From NCBI GenBank assembly GCA_029027265.1, contig CP093061.1:434001-498000 (forward strand): 64,000 nt of DNA, read 5' to 3'. Positions 9,098 through 18,103 of the stretch are shown here, piece after piece (the stretch's first letter is position 1; each line of letters starts with the position of its first letter). The position numbers and the translations under genes are program-made. The notes under the pieces were generated by a model. The model was not told where the DNA came from. It searched no databases and saw only the letters and a program-made list of their open reading frames with translations. Source of the stretch: Sulfurospirillum_A sp029027265 (lineage in GTDB: Bacteria; Campylobacterota; Campylobacteria; Campylobacterales; Sulfurospirillaceae).

Positions 9098-9744
9098 ATA
9101 TAAAATTTTATTTGTAGATGAAGAAGAAGTAGCATTAGAAAACTTTCAATATTATATTCATGAAAAGAATACGGATAAAGAAATTGATTTGATAGCGATG
9201 GTCCCTCATAATGAGCTAAATGAGCTTTTAGGATACATAGAAGATGAAAATTTTGATGCAATTATTACAGATCATAAATTAAATGAAAAAAAGTCTAGTA
9301 TTGAATATGATGGAATAGATTTAGTTAGAGCTATACAGGCTAAAAAAGAAAATTTTCCATGTTTTATTTTAACTGGTTGGGATAAAGATGCAGTAGAAAA
9401 TGGCGATGATGTTAATATTGTATATGTAAAGAATTTTGAAGACCCTAAGGGTGATGGTCATGCAACTTTTTTAGATAAAATAAAAAATCAAATTTTAAAG
9501 TATAGAAAAAAAATCAAAGATGCTGAAAATGAACTTTTAAAACTTATTATAAAATCAAAAAAAACAAGATTTAAATGCACTAGAAGAAGCAAAATTACTA
9601 GAATTAGATAGTTTTATAGAAAAAGCAACCAATAAACAATCTGCAATACCTGAGCATTTAAAAGGTACAAAAAATTTAGATGAACTTCATAAAATGATAA
9701 GTAATACTGACAAACTTCTTGAAGAATTAAAAAAGTTAAAATAA
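9090..9744 (+). CDS. Receiver-domain protein, frame shifted at an A8 tract
   Basis: Response-regulator receiver fold: acidic pair DEE at 10-12, phospho-acceptor Asp61 in AIITDHKLN, Thr95 in FILTGW, Lys114 in VYVKNF. No DNA-binding domain. The start overlaps the kinase stop by 8 bases. The conceptual frame ends at 9611 in a basic, unconvincing tail. Skipping one A of the A8 run at 9557-9564 opens a second frame (DLNALEEAKLLELDS and onward) whose TAA at 9742-9744 overlaps the next ATG as TAATG. That neat overlap argues the longer product, about 217 residues with a coiled-coil tail, is the real one. It could arise by transcriptional slippage, or this copy may be mutated or mis-sequenced. Confidence 0.7.
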
Positions 9745-10319
9745 TGAGTATCATTCAGAGAACAAAACCTAAGAGAAATTGTTTAAGAAAATCAAGTAAT
9801 TATCGTTCATTTAAATTAGATTTAAGAACTGATTTCAATCAGCGATGCGGATATTGTGATGATATTGATTTAATGCAAGCAGGAAAGAATTTTTATCATA
9901 TTGATCATTTCAAACCACATTCAATAGCAAAATTTAAAACATTAAAGCATGAATATTCTAATTTAGTTTATTCTTGTCCATTTTGTAATGGAGCAAAATC
10001 GAATAAATGGGAATATGTAAATGGTTTTATAGATCCATGTGATAGTAATTATAGTACCCACATAGGGCGTAAAAATAATGGTAAAATTATATATAAAACT
10101 AAGCAAGGTGAATATATTTATTTAAATTTAAAACTACACCTTAAAAGACATGAATTACTTTGGATGATTGAAAAAATATATCAACAGAAAAAAGAATTAG
10201 TTTTATTTAAAAATAAACTAGGTAAGGAACATCATAAATATATAGAAATACTTGAAGAATTTATGCAATGTGATGAGAATTTAGAACAATATGTAGGTCT
10301 TTACCATAAAGAAATTTAA
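9744..10319 (+). CDS. HNH endonuclease
   Basis: 191 residues. Zinc-binding and catalytic elements in order: Cys35-x2-Cys38 (CGYCDD), His52-Ile-Asp54-His55 (YHIDHFKPHS), Asn73 (YSNLVYSC), and Cys78-x2-Cys81 with CPFCNGAKSNKW. This is the compact HNH type found as an effector in several defence systems. The start codon overlaps the stop of the upstream receiver's extended frame, and its stop is followed directly by the methyltransferase start. It probably supplies DNA cleavage to the system; target specificity is unknown. Confidence 0.85.
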   Translation: MSIIQRTKPKRNCLRKSSNYRSFKLDLRTDFNQRCGYCDDIDLMQAGKNFYHIDHFKPHSIAKFKTLKHEYSNLVYSCPFCNGAKSNKWEYVNGFIDPCDSNYSTHIGRKNNGKIIYKTKQGEYIYLNLKLHLKRHELLWMIEKIYQQKKELVLFKNKLGKEHHKYIEILEEFMQCDENLEQYVGLYHKEI

Positions 10320-12173
10320 TTGAATAGAAATATACTAAACTTTTTAAATAAAATCACAGATACTCAAACTGTTAATAGACTTTTAGTGACGTCATTCTTG
10401 AAATATAAAAATATTCATATGGTTATTAATGAAAAAATAAAAAATTTAATTATCTCTCAAAATATTGAAGAGTATAAGTTAGTAGAAGATTTTAATTCTA
10501 TTTTAGAAAAAGAGAATCAAAAACTATGTTTTGAAGAATTACTTGAACTTTTTGAATTTGTGATTTCTCCATCAGATAAGTTGATTAATGGTGCGATATA
10601 TACACCTAGAAATATTAGAAAATATATTACAAGTCAATCATTTAGTGAATTAAATAATAAGTCTATAGAAAAAATTAAAATAGCTGATATCGCTTGTGGT
10701 TGTGGTGGATTCTTAATTGATGCATCACTAGAAGTAAAAGAAAGAACAAATAAACTTTTTAAAAAAATATATAAAGAAAATATTTTTGGAATTGATATTC
10801 AAAAATATAGTGTAGAGAGAACAGAAATATTACTTACCTTATTAGCTATTACACACAGTGAAGATGAAAAGGAGTTTGAGTTTAATTTATATATAGCAGA
10901 TACATTAGAATTTGACTGGTTAAAAGAAGATAAACAAATTAAAAAAAATAATGGCTTTGATTTAATTTTAGGCAATCCACCTTATGTATGTTCAAGAAAT
11001 ATGGATGATAGAACTAAAGAACTTATGCAAAAATGGAGTACATGTAAAACTGGTCACCCTGATTTGTATATTCCATTTTTTCAGATTGGATATAAGTTAC
11101 TCACAGATAATGGAATTTTAGGGTTTATAACTGTAAACACATTTATGCATAGTGTAAATGGTAGAGCAATACGAGAATATTTTACACAAGAAAAAGTACT
11201 ACTTAGAATCATAGACTTTAAAGATGAACAAATATTTAAATCAAGAATGACTTATACATGTATTTGTTTGCTAGAGAAAAAAAAGTCAAACTATGTGTAT
11301 TATACACATTCCAAAGAAGCAAATTTAACAGATATTGATTTAATAGAATTTAATGAAGATACTTACGAAACATTAAATGCACATAAAGGGTGGAGTTTAA
11401 AAAATACTCAATTTATAAATACTATTGAATCCATCGGTATAGCACTTGGTGAGCTTTATAATACAAAGAGTGGCATAGCTACATTAAAGAATCATGTTTA
11501 TATATTTAAATCAATTGACGAAGATGAAAAATATTTTTATATGGAAGATGGTACACCTATTGAGCAGGGAGTTTGCAAGGAAGTTATTAATTCAAATAAG
11601 TTAAATAAATTTGCAGATATTATAAATTTAAAAGATAAAATAATTTTTCCATATACGCATGATGAAAATAATCAAGCAGTTATCATTGAAGAAAAAGTAT
11701 TCTTAAAAGAATTCCCTAAAGCTTATGATTATTTACTTACAAAAAGAGAACTTTTATCTACGAGAGATAAAGGTAATGGAAAATACCCTATTTGGTATGC
11801 ATTTGGTAGAACACAGTCTCTTGAGAAGGTGAAACATAAACTGTTTTTCCCACAGTTAGTAAAAAAAGGCTTTAAAGCAGTTCTCAATAGTGATAATGAT
11901 TTATACTTTTATAATGGAATGGCAGCTTATTCAGAAGATATTAAAGATTTGAAAATTTTACAAAAGCTCTTAGTCTCAAGTGTAGCTTGGAAATATATTG
12001 AAAATAAAAGTAAACACTACGCTTCAGGTTATTTTGGACTAGGTAAAAACTATTTAAAAGATTTTGGAATTTACAGATTTAATAAAAATGATATAAGTTT
12101 TTTGTTAACTATTAAAAATGAAAAAAAATTAGATGATTTAATCGCAGACAGATATCAAGAAGGAATTAAATGA
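10320..12173 (+). CDS. N6-adenine DNA methyltransferase, Eco57I/TaqI-like
   Basis: 617 residues starting with TTG immediately after the HNH stop. SAM-binding motif I is ADIACGCGGFL at about 122-132, preceded by GAIYTP at 91-96; the catalytic motif is GNPPY at 218-222, the N6-adenine signature. The C-terminal 250 residues (with FPYTHDENN, YPIWYAFGRTQSLEK) resemble the TaqI-type target-recognition domain. No nuclease motif is evident, so restriction would come from the HNH protein. The final TGA overlaps the fabG ATG (ATGA at 12170), and the likely fabG ribosome site AAGGA lies inside this gene, so the cassette is translationally joined to the pigment operon. Confidence 0.87.
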   Translation: MNRNILNFLNKITDTQTVNRLLVTSFLKYKNIHMVINEKIKNLIISQNIEEYKLVEDFNSILEKENQKLCFEELLELFEFVISPSDKLINGAIYTPRNIRKYITSQSFSELNNKSIEKIKIADIACGCGGFLIDASLEVKERTNKLFKKIYKENIFGIDIQKYSVERTEILLTLLAITHSEDEKEFEFNLYIADTLEFDWLKEDKQIKKNNGFDLILGNPPYVCSRNMDDRTKELMQKWSTCKTGHPDLYIPFFQIGYKLLTDNGILGFITVNTFMHSVNGRAIREYFTQEKVLLRIIDFKDEQIFKSRMTYTCICLLEKKKSNYVYYTHSKEANLTDIDLIEFNEDTYETLNAHKGWSLKNTQFINTIESIGIALGELYNTKSGIATLKNHVYIFKSIDEDEKYFYMEDGTPIEQGVCKEVINSNKLNKFADIINLKDKIIFPYTHDENNQAVIIEEKVFLKEFPKAYDYLLTKRELLSTRDKGNGKYPIWYAFGRTQSLEKVKHKLFFPQLVKKGFKAVLNSDNDLYFYNGMAAYSEDIKDLKILQKLLVSSVAWKYIENKSKHYASGYFGLGKNYLKDFGIYRFNKNDISFLLTIKNEKKLDDLIADRYQEGIK

Positions 12174-12862
12174 AAAAAGTGTTAATAACAGGCTCAACAG
12201 GAGCACTAGGAGAAGCGTGTGCAAGGTATTTTCACACTAATGGGTATTTTGTTTATTTGCATTACAGAAGCCAAGAGGCAAAAGCTAATGAGTTAAGAAG
12301 TGAACTTGAATATTCTGAGTTAATCCAGTTTGATATAAGGGATAAAAAAGATGTACATGTAAAGCTTGAAAACTTAGAAGTTGATGTCTTGGTGAACAAT
12401 GCAGGCATTACTAAAGATAAGTTGTTTTTTTGGATGGAAGATGAGGATTGGGATAGTGTCATAGATGTTTCAGTGAATGGAACTTACCATGTTACAAAAG
12501 CACTTATAAAAAACATGATTAGTCGTAAAAATTGTGCCATAGTCAACGTGGCTTCTGTTTCAGGATTGGTTGGAAATGCAGGGCAAACAAACTACTCCGC
12601 TGCAAAGGGAGCAATGATTGCTTTTACAAAGTCTTTAGCTCTTGAAATGGCTCGTTATAAAATCCGTGTTAACGCTGTAGCTCCTGGGCTTATTGAGTCT
12701 GAAATGACAAAAGATTTAGACATGAAAGCGATAAAAAAGGAGATACCTTTAAAGCGTGTGGGAAAACCTGAAGATGTAGCAGAGTGTGTTTTCTTCTTAG
12801 CGGATAAAGCTTCATATGTTACAGGAGAAGTTCTCAACATTAGTGGCGGCATGGTAAGGTAG
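12170..12862 (+). CDS. fabG: 3-oxoacyl-ACP reductase (SDR), pigment cluster
   Basis: 230-residue classical SDR. The NADP-binding motif TGSTGALG is at 7-14, NNAG at 76-79, and the catalytic residues are Ser129, Tyr142 and Lys146 (NYSAAKGA). It reduces the beta-keto group after each condensation. It is the first gene of the right pigment block and should ancestrally follow the ammonia lyase directly. GAAGGA lies just upstream of the ATG, within the methyltransferase 3' end. The symbol denotes family; this is probably the dedicated polyene ketoreductase and not the housekeeping FabG. Confidence 0.85.
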   Translation: MKKVLITGSTGALGEACARYFHTNGYFVYLHYRSQEAKANELRSELEYSELIQFDIRDKKDVHVKLENLEVDVLVNNAGITKDKLFFWMEDEDWDSVIDVSVNGTYHVTKALIKNMISRKNCAIVNVASVSGLVGNAGQTNYSAAKGAMIAFTKSLALEMARYKIRVNAVAPGLIESEMTKDLDMKAIKKEIPLKRVGKPEDVAECVFFLADKASYVTGEVLNISGGMVR

Positions 12863-13405
12863 ATGAAATTCGCTAATATTCTTTTTGCTCCTATGTTTGT
12901 ATTGCTTATACACTATTTTGAGTTTAGAAGTGTTGTTTTGGGCTATCTTATTATGGCGATTTTATATTTTGTTTACATGTATAAAAGTATGAGTAGTTAT
13001 AAAGATGTTATAGTTCCATTTTTGTATGTGGCTATTTTATCTGTGGCTTATTACTTTTCATCATTTGAAACAGTGAAATATATACCGGTTACACTCTCAG
13101 CAATTTTCTTTTTGATGTTTGTGGATTCACATTACAACAAAAAATATATGATTTTAGGGTTAACTCAGAAATTTTATAAAAAAGAGTTAAAAAAAGAGGA
13201 AGTAGAGTTTCTCAAAAGTGGTGATTTTTACTGGGTTTTAGTAATGCTCATTAACACTTTGATACACCTCTACATAGTAAATTTTACAAGTGATTTAGTT
13301 TGGGCATTTTACTCATCAATTGGGTGGTATGTGTACTTTTTTGGAGCATTAATAGCTCAGATTATTTATGGAAAGGTTTTTGGTGTTAAAATGCATATTG
13401 GGTAG
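12863..13405 (+). CDS. Polytopic inner-membrane protein of the pigment cluster
   Basis: 180 residues with about five or six hydrophobic segments, the clearest at 3-45, 50-66, 74-88, 120-140 and 145-170. The start codon follows the fabG stop without a gap. Small membrane proteins of unknown function occur at this place in aryl-polyene clusters; the sequence gives no catalytic motif. It overlaps the acyltransferase gene if the latter starts at 13368. Confidence 0.75.
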   Translation: MKFANILFAPMFVLLIHYFEFRSVVLGYLIMAILYFVYMYKSMSSYKDVIVPFLYVAILSVAYYFSSFETVKYIPVTLSAIFFLMFVDSHYNKKYMILGLTQKFYKKELKKEEVEFLKSGDFYWVLVMLINTLIHLYIVNFTSDLVWAFYSSIGWYVYFFGALIAQIIYGKVFGVKMHIG

Positions 13406-14123
13406 TATCGGGCATCTCATATTTTTTGGAGTGCTTGTTGGTTTTATGATACCAGGGTTTTTATTCTATTTTTTGTTTAAGCCTTTTATTAAGGATTCAC
13501 AGCACTTTTTTCAACGTGGAGCGGCTCTTTCATATAGACTTTTTTATATCTTAGTTCCATGTATGAAACTCAAAGTTGATATTTTAGAAGATATGCCAAA
13601 AGGGGCAATCTATATTTCTACACATCAATCCATACTAGATTTTCCTGCTTTTGCACAGTATATAAAACATTATTTAATTTTTGCAAATGTGAACTTGGGA
13701 AAGTACCCTACAGTAGAAAAAATCACTCACGCAGTTGGTGTTAGGTATATTAAAGGTCGTCCTATTGAAGAGGTAAGTGAAATTTATAAAGAGATGGAAG
13801 CTCATCTTGATAGTGCAAAAAATGTTATCTATTTTCCAGAAGGTACACGTCATACTGGCGATAAACTTCTTCCTTTTAAACGAGGTGCGTTTAGATTAGC
13901 AATGAAAAAAAACAGACCAATAGTCCCAATAGTCATAGAGGGAGTGCAGCAGTATTTACCACGGAAAGCTTGGTGTTTTAAAACAGCTAAAAGACAAAAT
14001 GTATATATGAAAATGCTTTCACCTCTGTACCCAAAAGATTTTAAAAATGAGATTGAAATGAGAGAATATGCACATAAAATAATGCAAGAGGAGAAGAGAA
14101 AATTATGCGAATTATATTTATAA
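13368..14123 (+). CDS. PlsC-like acyltransferase
   Basis: 251 residues (from ATG 13368) with the acyltransferase block HQSILD (His86, Asp91, the HX4D motif) and FPEGTR at 156-161, plus an N-terminal hydrophobic segment that anchors it to the inner membrane. In aryl-polyene systems such enzymes move the acyl chain to a glycerolipid-type acceptor. Start choice: GTG at 13383 has GAAAGG six bases upstream and shortens the 38-bp overlap with the previous gene, so it is a serious alternative. The end overlaps the next gene by 19 bases. Confidence 0.82.
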   Translation: MERFLVLKCILGSIGHLIFFGVLVGFMIPGFLFYFLFKPFIKDSQHFFQRGAALSYRLFYILVPCMKLKVDILEDMPKGAIYISTHQSILDFPAFAQYIKHYLIFANVNLGKYPTVEKITHAVGVRYIKGRPIEEVSEIYKEMEAHLDSAKNVIYFPEGTRHTGDKLLPFKRGAFRLAMKKNRPIVPIVIEGVQQYLPRKAWCFKTAKRQNVYMKMLSPLYPKDFKNEIEMREYAHKIMQEEKRKLCELYL

Positions 14124-14581
14124 TACTTCTACATGTAACACTCTTTGCAAACTTTTACAATTTTGATGAGATAAAGTTTGTCAATGCAGTTGGAACTGAT
14201 TTTAAGAAAAGTGGTAAGATAGAAATTTTGAAAAACAGAACCATCATAACTTACAAAGAGCCAAGATTTAAAGAGATAACAAAAACAGACAATAACATAA
14301 CCATAAAAGGCAAATCTGGAGATATTTATACTCTTAAAGGGAAGGCTCTTTTTTATACAGACCTTTTTATAGGAGTTATGACGAGGCTTGGAGATTTTAG
14401 TGAACTAAAAACAAATAGTGATTTTGAAGTTGAGAAAGAGAAAAACATATATTATTTAAAGTTTAAAGGTGACATAGCAAACTCAATTATAAAAGCAGAA
14501 GTAAAAACAAAAAACTCTGAAGTATTAAGTTTTAAAATGTTTATGCCAAATGAAGACAGTTTAGAAATCATTAAAAAATGA
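14105..14581 (+). CDS. LolA-like periplasmic carrier protein
   Basis: 158 residues with an N-terminal hydrophobic signal (IIFIILLHVTLFA), after which the protein is mainly beta-strand, as in outer-membrane lipoprotein carriers. The stretch SGDIYTLKGKALFYTD and later charged strands fit the LolA fold but identity is weak, so the call leans on context: LolA-like proteins accompany the MMPL exporter in aryl-polyene clusters and are thought to help move the lipid product to the outer membrane. It overlaps both neighbours (19 bases upstream, ATGA downstream). Confidence 0.6.
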   Translation: MRIIFIILLHVTLFANFYNFDEIKFVNAVGTDFKKSGKIEILKNRTIITYKEPRFKEITKTDNNITIKGKSGDIYTLKGKALFYTDLFIGVMTRLGDFSELKTNSDFEVEKEKNIYYLKFKGDIANSIIKAEVKTKNSEVLSFKMFMPNEDSLEIIKK

Positions 14582-16653
14582 AGTATATAAATGTTGTTAT
14601 TTTTGTTCTGTTGAGCCTGATTTATTTCAGTTTTTCTTCGCAAATAAAATTTTCAACAAACTTTATAGAGATATTTTTTTCCAAGCAAAGTATAAAACTT
14701 TTTGATATAGCAAAAAAACTTGGAAGTAGCGACGAGATACTAATAGCAAAAAAAGGCTTTACGAAAGAATCATTTACAGAGCTTGAAAAAATAGCAGATG
14801 AGCTAAGAGAAATACCTGAAATATCTAGGGTTGAAGTTAGTCTAAAACCCTCAAATGAGATGAAAAAATATTTTATAAAAAACTACTACATACTTTCAGA
14901 TTTTGATAACGAACGAATATCAAAAGAAGAAATAAAGAAAAGACTCCAAAATATTTATGACAAAATATACAATTCGGCTATATATGAGCCAATAAATGCT
15001 TATGATCCGTTAGAACTTTTTACGCAAAAAACAGTTTCAACTCAAAAGCACATAAAATTAAAAGATTATGGATATGTCATAAAAGCAAAAACTTCTATAA
15101 ATACTTCAAGTGCAACTGAATCAAGAGTAGTTTATAACAAAATAAATGCAGTTTTAGAAAAACATGAGGACATAGTTGCAATTGCGCCATTTTTTTATTT
15201 GGTTGAGAATTCAGCGCATATTCGAGGGGATGCCCAAAAAATTATGTTAATTTCAACTCTATTTTTGTTGATACTCTACTTCTTTATACTCAAAAATATA
15301 AAGCTATTTTTTAACACAATTATTGCGATAGGAAGTTCAATTTTGAGTGCAATTTTAGTTACTTTTGCCATGTATGAAAGCATTAGTATCTTAGCCCTTG
15401 TTTTTGGGATTAGTATCACTACGATTAGCATTGATTATATGTTTCACTACTACTTTCATAGTGATTTTTCTAGCAAGAAATTCATAGTTAACAAACGAGT
15501 TTTATTTGGTTTTATGACTACTTTTGGTGTTTTTGTAATTTTTAGTTTTATTGATATTACTCTTTTTTCTCAACTAGCAGTTTTTAGTGCAGTATCTTTG
15601 AGTGTAGCGTATTTGTTATTTAGTTTTGTTTTTATTAATTTGGGTATTGCACCTGTAAAACTAAAGAGAAAAATCCAAAAAACTTTGCAATTTAAACCTT
15701 TACATGTAGTGCTACTTTCCCTGCTTATGCTTGGTTATGTTTATCAAAATTTAGAGTTTGATAGTAACCTGAAAAACTTAGATTATCAAAATAAAAAACT
15801 TATCAACCTTTCTAAAAAGTTTAACGAGGGGCTGTCTAGTGATAATTATCAAAAAGTAATCATAAATGAAAGAACTAAAGAGAGACTTCTTCAAAGATAT
15901 GAAGAACTTTTAGAAAAACACCCTACAATGCTAGGAATTGGAAAGTTTGTATATAGTGACAAAAAATGTAATGAAAGAGTTAAAAAGATAAAAAATTATG
16001 ATTTTAAAAGTCTTAAACGAAGCATTGAAATGTACGCAGAACAGATAGGTTTTAAAAACGCTTTTAGCAATTCCTATAAGGGCATAGAAAATATTACATG
16101 TAATATGCAAGTTATAGATGATATGAAGTTTAAAATCATAGAATATGATAATGAATTTTATACAGTCGGACTCATAAGTAGCAATGAACTAATAGAAAAA
16201 TCTTTACATGTAAAGGTTGTTGATTTGGGTAAAACTCTATCAAACGATACAAAAGAGATGAAGAGTACACTTGTTAAGTACATGGCTGTCTCTATAATTT
16301 TTATTATTTTAATACTTTTTTATCTTTCAGGAGTAAAGATACTTTATCCTCTTATGTACCTTCTTTTCCCTCTTAGTTTAGTTTTGTTTGTAATTGCGCT
16401 GATGGGACAAATAAATGTTATGCATCTTTTTGCGTTGGTCATACTTCTTGCTATTAGCATAGATTACGGGATATACCTACACAATACAAAAACAACAATG
16501 CAAACAAAAACAGCCATAAAGTATGCACTTTTGAGTACTATTTGTGGATTTGGAGTTTTGATTTTTAGTAGCACTGTAGCTTTGTATTCCATAGGTTTGG
16601 TTATAAGTATAGGTGTTGGAGCAATTTTTATCCTACTTTATGCGAGTTTATGA
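14578..16653 (+). CDS. MMPL/RND-family exporter
   Basis: 691 residues in two similar halves: one transmembrane helix, a periplasmic domain, then a five-to-six-helix bundle, repeated. The hallmark TM4 motif appears twice, as ISITTISIDYMFHYY in the first half and LLAISIDYGIYLHN in the second. RND/MMPL proteins use the proton gradient to move lipids. With the LolA-like protein it should carry the aryl-polyene lipid out of the inner membrane. Its start overlaps the upstream stop as ATGA. Confidence 0.85.
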   Translation: MKYINVVIFVLLSLIYFSFSSQIKFSTNFIEIFFSKQSIKLFDIAKKLGSSDEILIAKKGFTKESFTELEKIADELREIPEISRVEVSLKPSNEMKKYFIKNYYILSDFDNERISKEEIKKRLQNIYDKIYNSAIYEPINAYDPLELFTQKTVSTQKHIKLKDYGYVIKAKTSINTSSATESRVVYNKINAVLEKHEDIVAIAPFFYLVENSAHIRGDAQKIMLISTLFLLILYFFILKNIKLFFNTIIAIGSSILSAILVTFAMYESISILALVFGISITTISIDYMFHYYFHSDFSSKKFIVNKRVLFGFMTTFGVFVIFSFIDITLFSQLAVFSAVSLSVAYLLFSFVFINLGIAPVKLKRKIQKTLQFKPLHVVLLSLLMLGYVYQNLEFDSNLKNLDYQNKKLINLSKKFNEGLSSDNYQKVIINERTKERLLQRYEELLEKHPTMLGIGKFVYSDKKCNERVKKIKNYDFKSLKRSIEMYAEQIGFKNAFSNSYKGIENITCNMQVIDDMKFKIIEYDNEFYTVGLISSNELIEKSLHVKVVDLGKTLSNDTKEMKSTLVKYMAVSIIFIILILFYLSGVKILYPLMYLLFPLSLVLFVIALMGQINVMHLFALVILLAISIDYGIYLHNTKTTMQTKTAIKYALLSTICGFGVLIFSSTVALYSIGLVISIGVGAIFILLYASL

Positions 16654-16685
16654 TAAAATAGCGACCTCAAAATATGGAGATTTAT

Positions 16686-17837
16686 ATGCGCATTTATGAT
16701 ATGGATAAAAAACATTATGTTGAAGTTGACAAAGTAGAAAATCCTACAACAAAAGTAGAGCAGCTTTCTCATGCATTATATTGTTATGAAAATGAAATTT
16801 TTGATGTCATATATGATAAAGCTCAACCAGCGCTTAAAGCTCATGTTGAGTCTTTTGGCGAAGAATTTTTAAAACAAGATGAGATGCAGTTTTTGTACTT
16901 TACATCGGGGACAACGGGAACTCCAACAGGCGTATATAAAACAAAACAAAACTCAAAAAAACAGGCTTGGGCACTCATAGATACTCTTCCAAAAAACATG
17001 AAGTTTAACCGTATTGTAACTACCGTTCCTTTTGTTCATATATATGGAGTCGATATAGGCGGAGTTGTAGCACGTGAGATGGATATAGATGTTTGGGTTA
17101 AAGAAAACTTTTTACCTGAAGAGTTAGCTTCTCAAGCACAAATAGAAGGAACTTTAGTAGTAACAACACCACTTTTTATAAAAGCACTTAATCGTGTTAA
17201 AAAAGATGTTAAGTTTAAAAATTCATACTTTTTAACTTCAACAGCACCACTTTTACCAGATGATGCAAAAGAGTTTCATGAACACTATGAGTGTTCAGTC
17301 ATGCAACTTTTTGCTTCAACAGAGACTGGAATGATGGCTTATAAAGTAAATGATGAGACGATTTTGAGAGCTTATGACTGTGTTGAAATTGGTGAGAGCG
17401 ATAATATGTTAAATATCTCTTCACCTTTTGTAGCAACAAAAATTTTAAATAAAACTATAAAAAAAGTAGAATTTCCATTTCAAACAGAAGATATAGTAGA
17501 GATGTTAAGTGAACATGAGTTTAAGCTTCTTGGGCGTAGCTCAAATTTAGCAAAAGTAGCAGGTAAAAGAGTTTCAACTTTACAAATAGAGAGCATAGTA
17601 GAATCTTTGGAAAATGTAGAGTGTGCACTTGTAAAGGTAAGGAAAGATGAGAAAGCATTAAGAGATGAGGTTTTAGATATATATGTAGAGTCTAGCGAAG
17701 AGATTAAATCAAAAGATTTAAAAAAGGCGTTAAAAAAGGTTTTTGGCTCAATGCACATAGTCTTTAAATTATATAACAACATGATAATAACAAAAAGTTC
17801 AGTCGGCAAAAAAATTGGCTTTAAAGAAAAGCATTAA
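16686..17837 (+). CDS. AMP-forming acyl/aryl ligase (starter activation)
   Basis: About 383 residues, short for the ANL superfamily. The phosphate-binding motif YFTSGTTGTPTGV is clear, as is a later STETGMMAY motif; the C-terminal domain is present. In this setting it should adenylate the aromatic acid made by the ammonia lyase and load it onto an ACP. I prefer ATG 16686 to ATG 16674 because GGAG at 16676-16679 lies six bases before it. The ACP gene follows after 11 bases. Confidence 0.82.
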   Translation: MRIYDMDKKHYVEVDKVENPTTKVEQLSHALYCYENEIFDVIYDKAQPALKAHVESFGEEFLKQDEMQFLYFTSGTTGTPTGVYKTKQNSKKQAWALIDTLPKNMKFNRIVTTVPFVHIYGVDIGGVVAREMDIDVWVKENFLPEELASQAQIEGTLVVTTPLFIKALNRVKKDVKFKNSYFLTSTAPLLPDDAKEFHEHYECSVMQLFASTETGMMAYKVNDETILRAYDCVEIGESDNMLNISSPFVATKILNKTIKKVEFPFQTEDIVEMLSEHEFKLLGRSSNLAKVAGKRVSTLQIESIVESLENVECALVKVRKDEKALRDEVLDIYVESSEEIKSKDLKKALKKVFGSMHIVFKLYNNMIITKSSVGKKIGFKEKH

Positions 17838-17848
17838 AGGAAAGTATT

Positions 17849-18100
17849 TTGGTAACAACAGCAGAATTAAAAGTAAAACTAATAGATGGTTTAGGTTTAG
17901 AAGACATAGAAGTAGATGAAATAGGTGACGATATGGCCCTTTTTGGTGATGATGGATTGGGTCTTGATAGCGTAGATGCTATTGAAATTACACTTATTGT
18001 AGAGAAAGAGTTTGGTGTTAAGATAAAAGATGCAGGTGAAGAGAGTGGAGTATTCTCAACTGTAAATACTTTAGTAGCATACATAAACGAAAACAAGTAG
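17849..18100 (+). CDS. Acyl carrier protein (second), pigment cluster
   Basis: 83 residues, very acidic. Phosphopantetheine attachment Ser41 lies in GLGLDSVDAIEI. Translation starts at TTG 17849, with AAAGGAAAG before it; there is no ATG nearby in frame. Adjacent to the ligase, it is a plausible acceptor of the aromatic starter, while the ACP at 3-263 would serve elongation; this division is inferred. Confidence 0.88.
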   Translation: MVTTAELKVKLIDGLGLEDIEVDEIGDDMALFGDDGLGLDSVDAIEITLIVEKEFGVKIKDAGEESGVFSTVNTLVAYINENK

Positions 18101-18103
18101 TAA

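Noticed and set aside
9744..10319. Septu/retron-type defence based on the HNH protein
   Set aside because: No ABC-type PtuA ATPase or reverse transcriptase is present; the ATPase partner here is of the GHKL fold.
5196..12173. Attachment-site duplication or integrase bounding the cassette
   Set aside because: I compared the lyase end and the fabG junction and saw no direct repeat or recombinase gene, so the insertion mechanism stays unknown.
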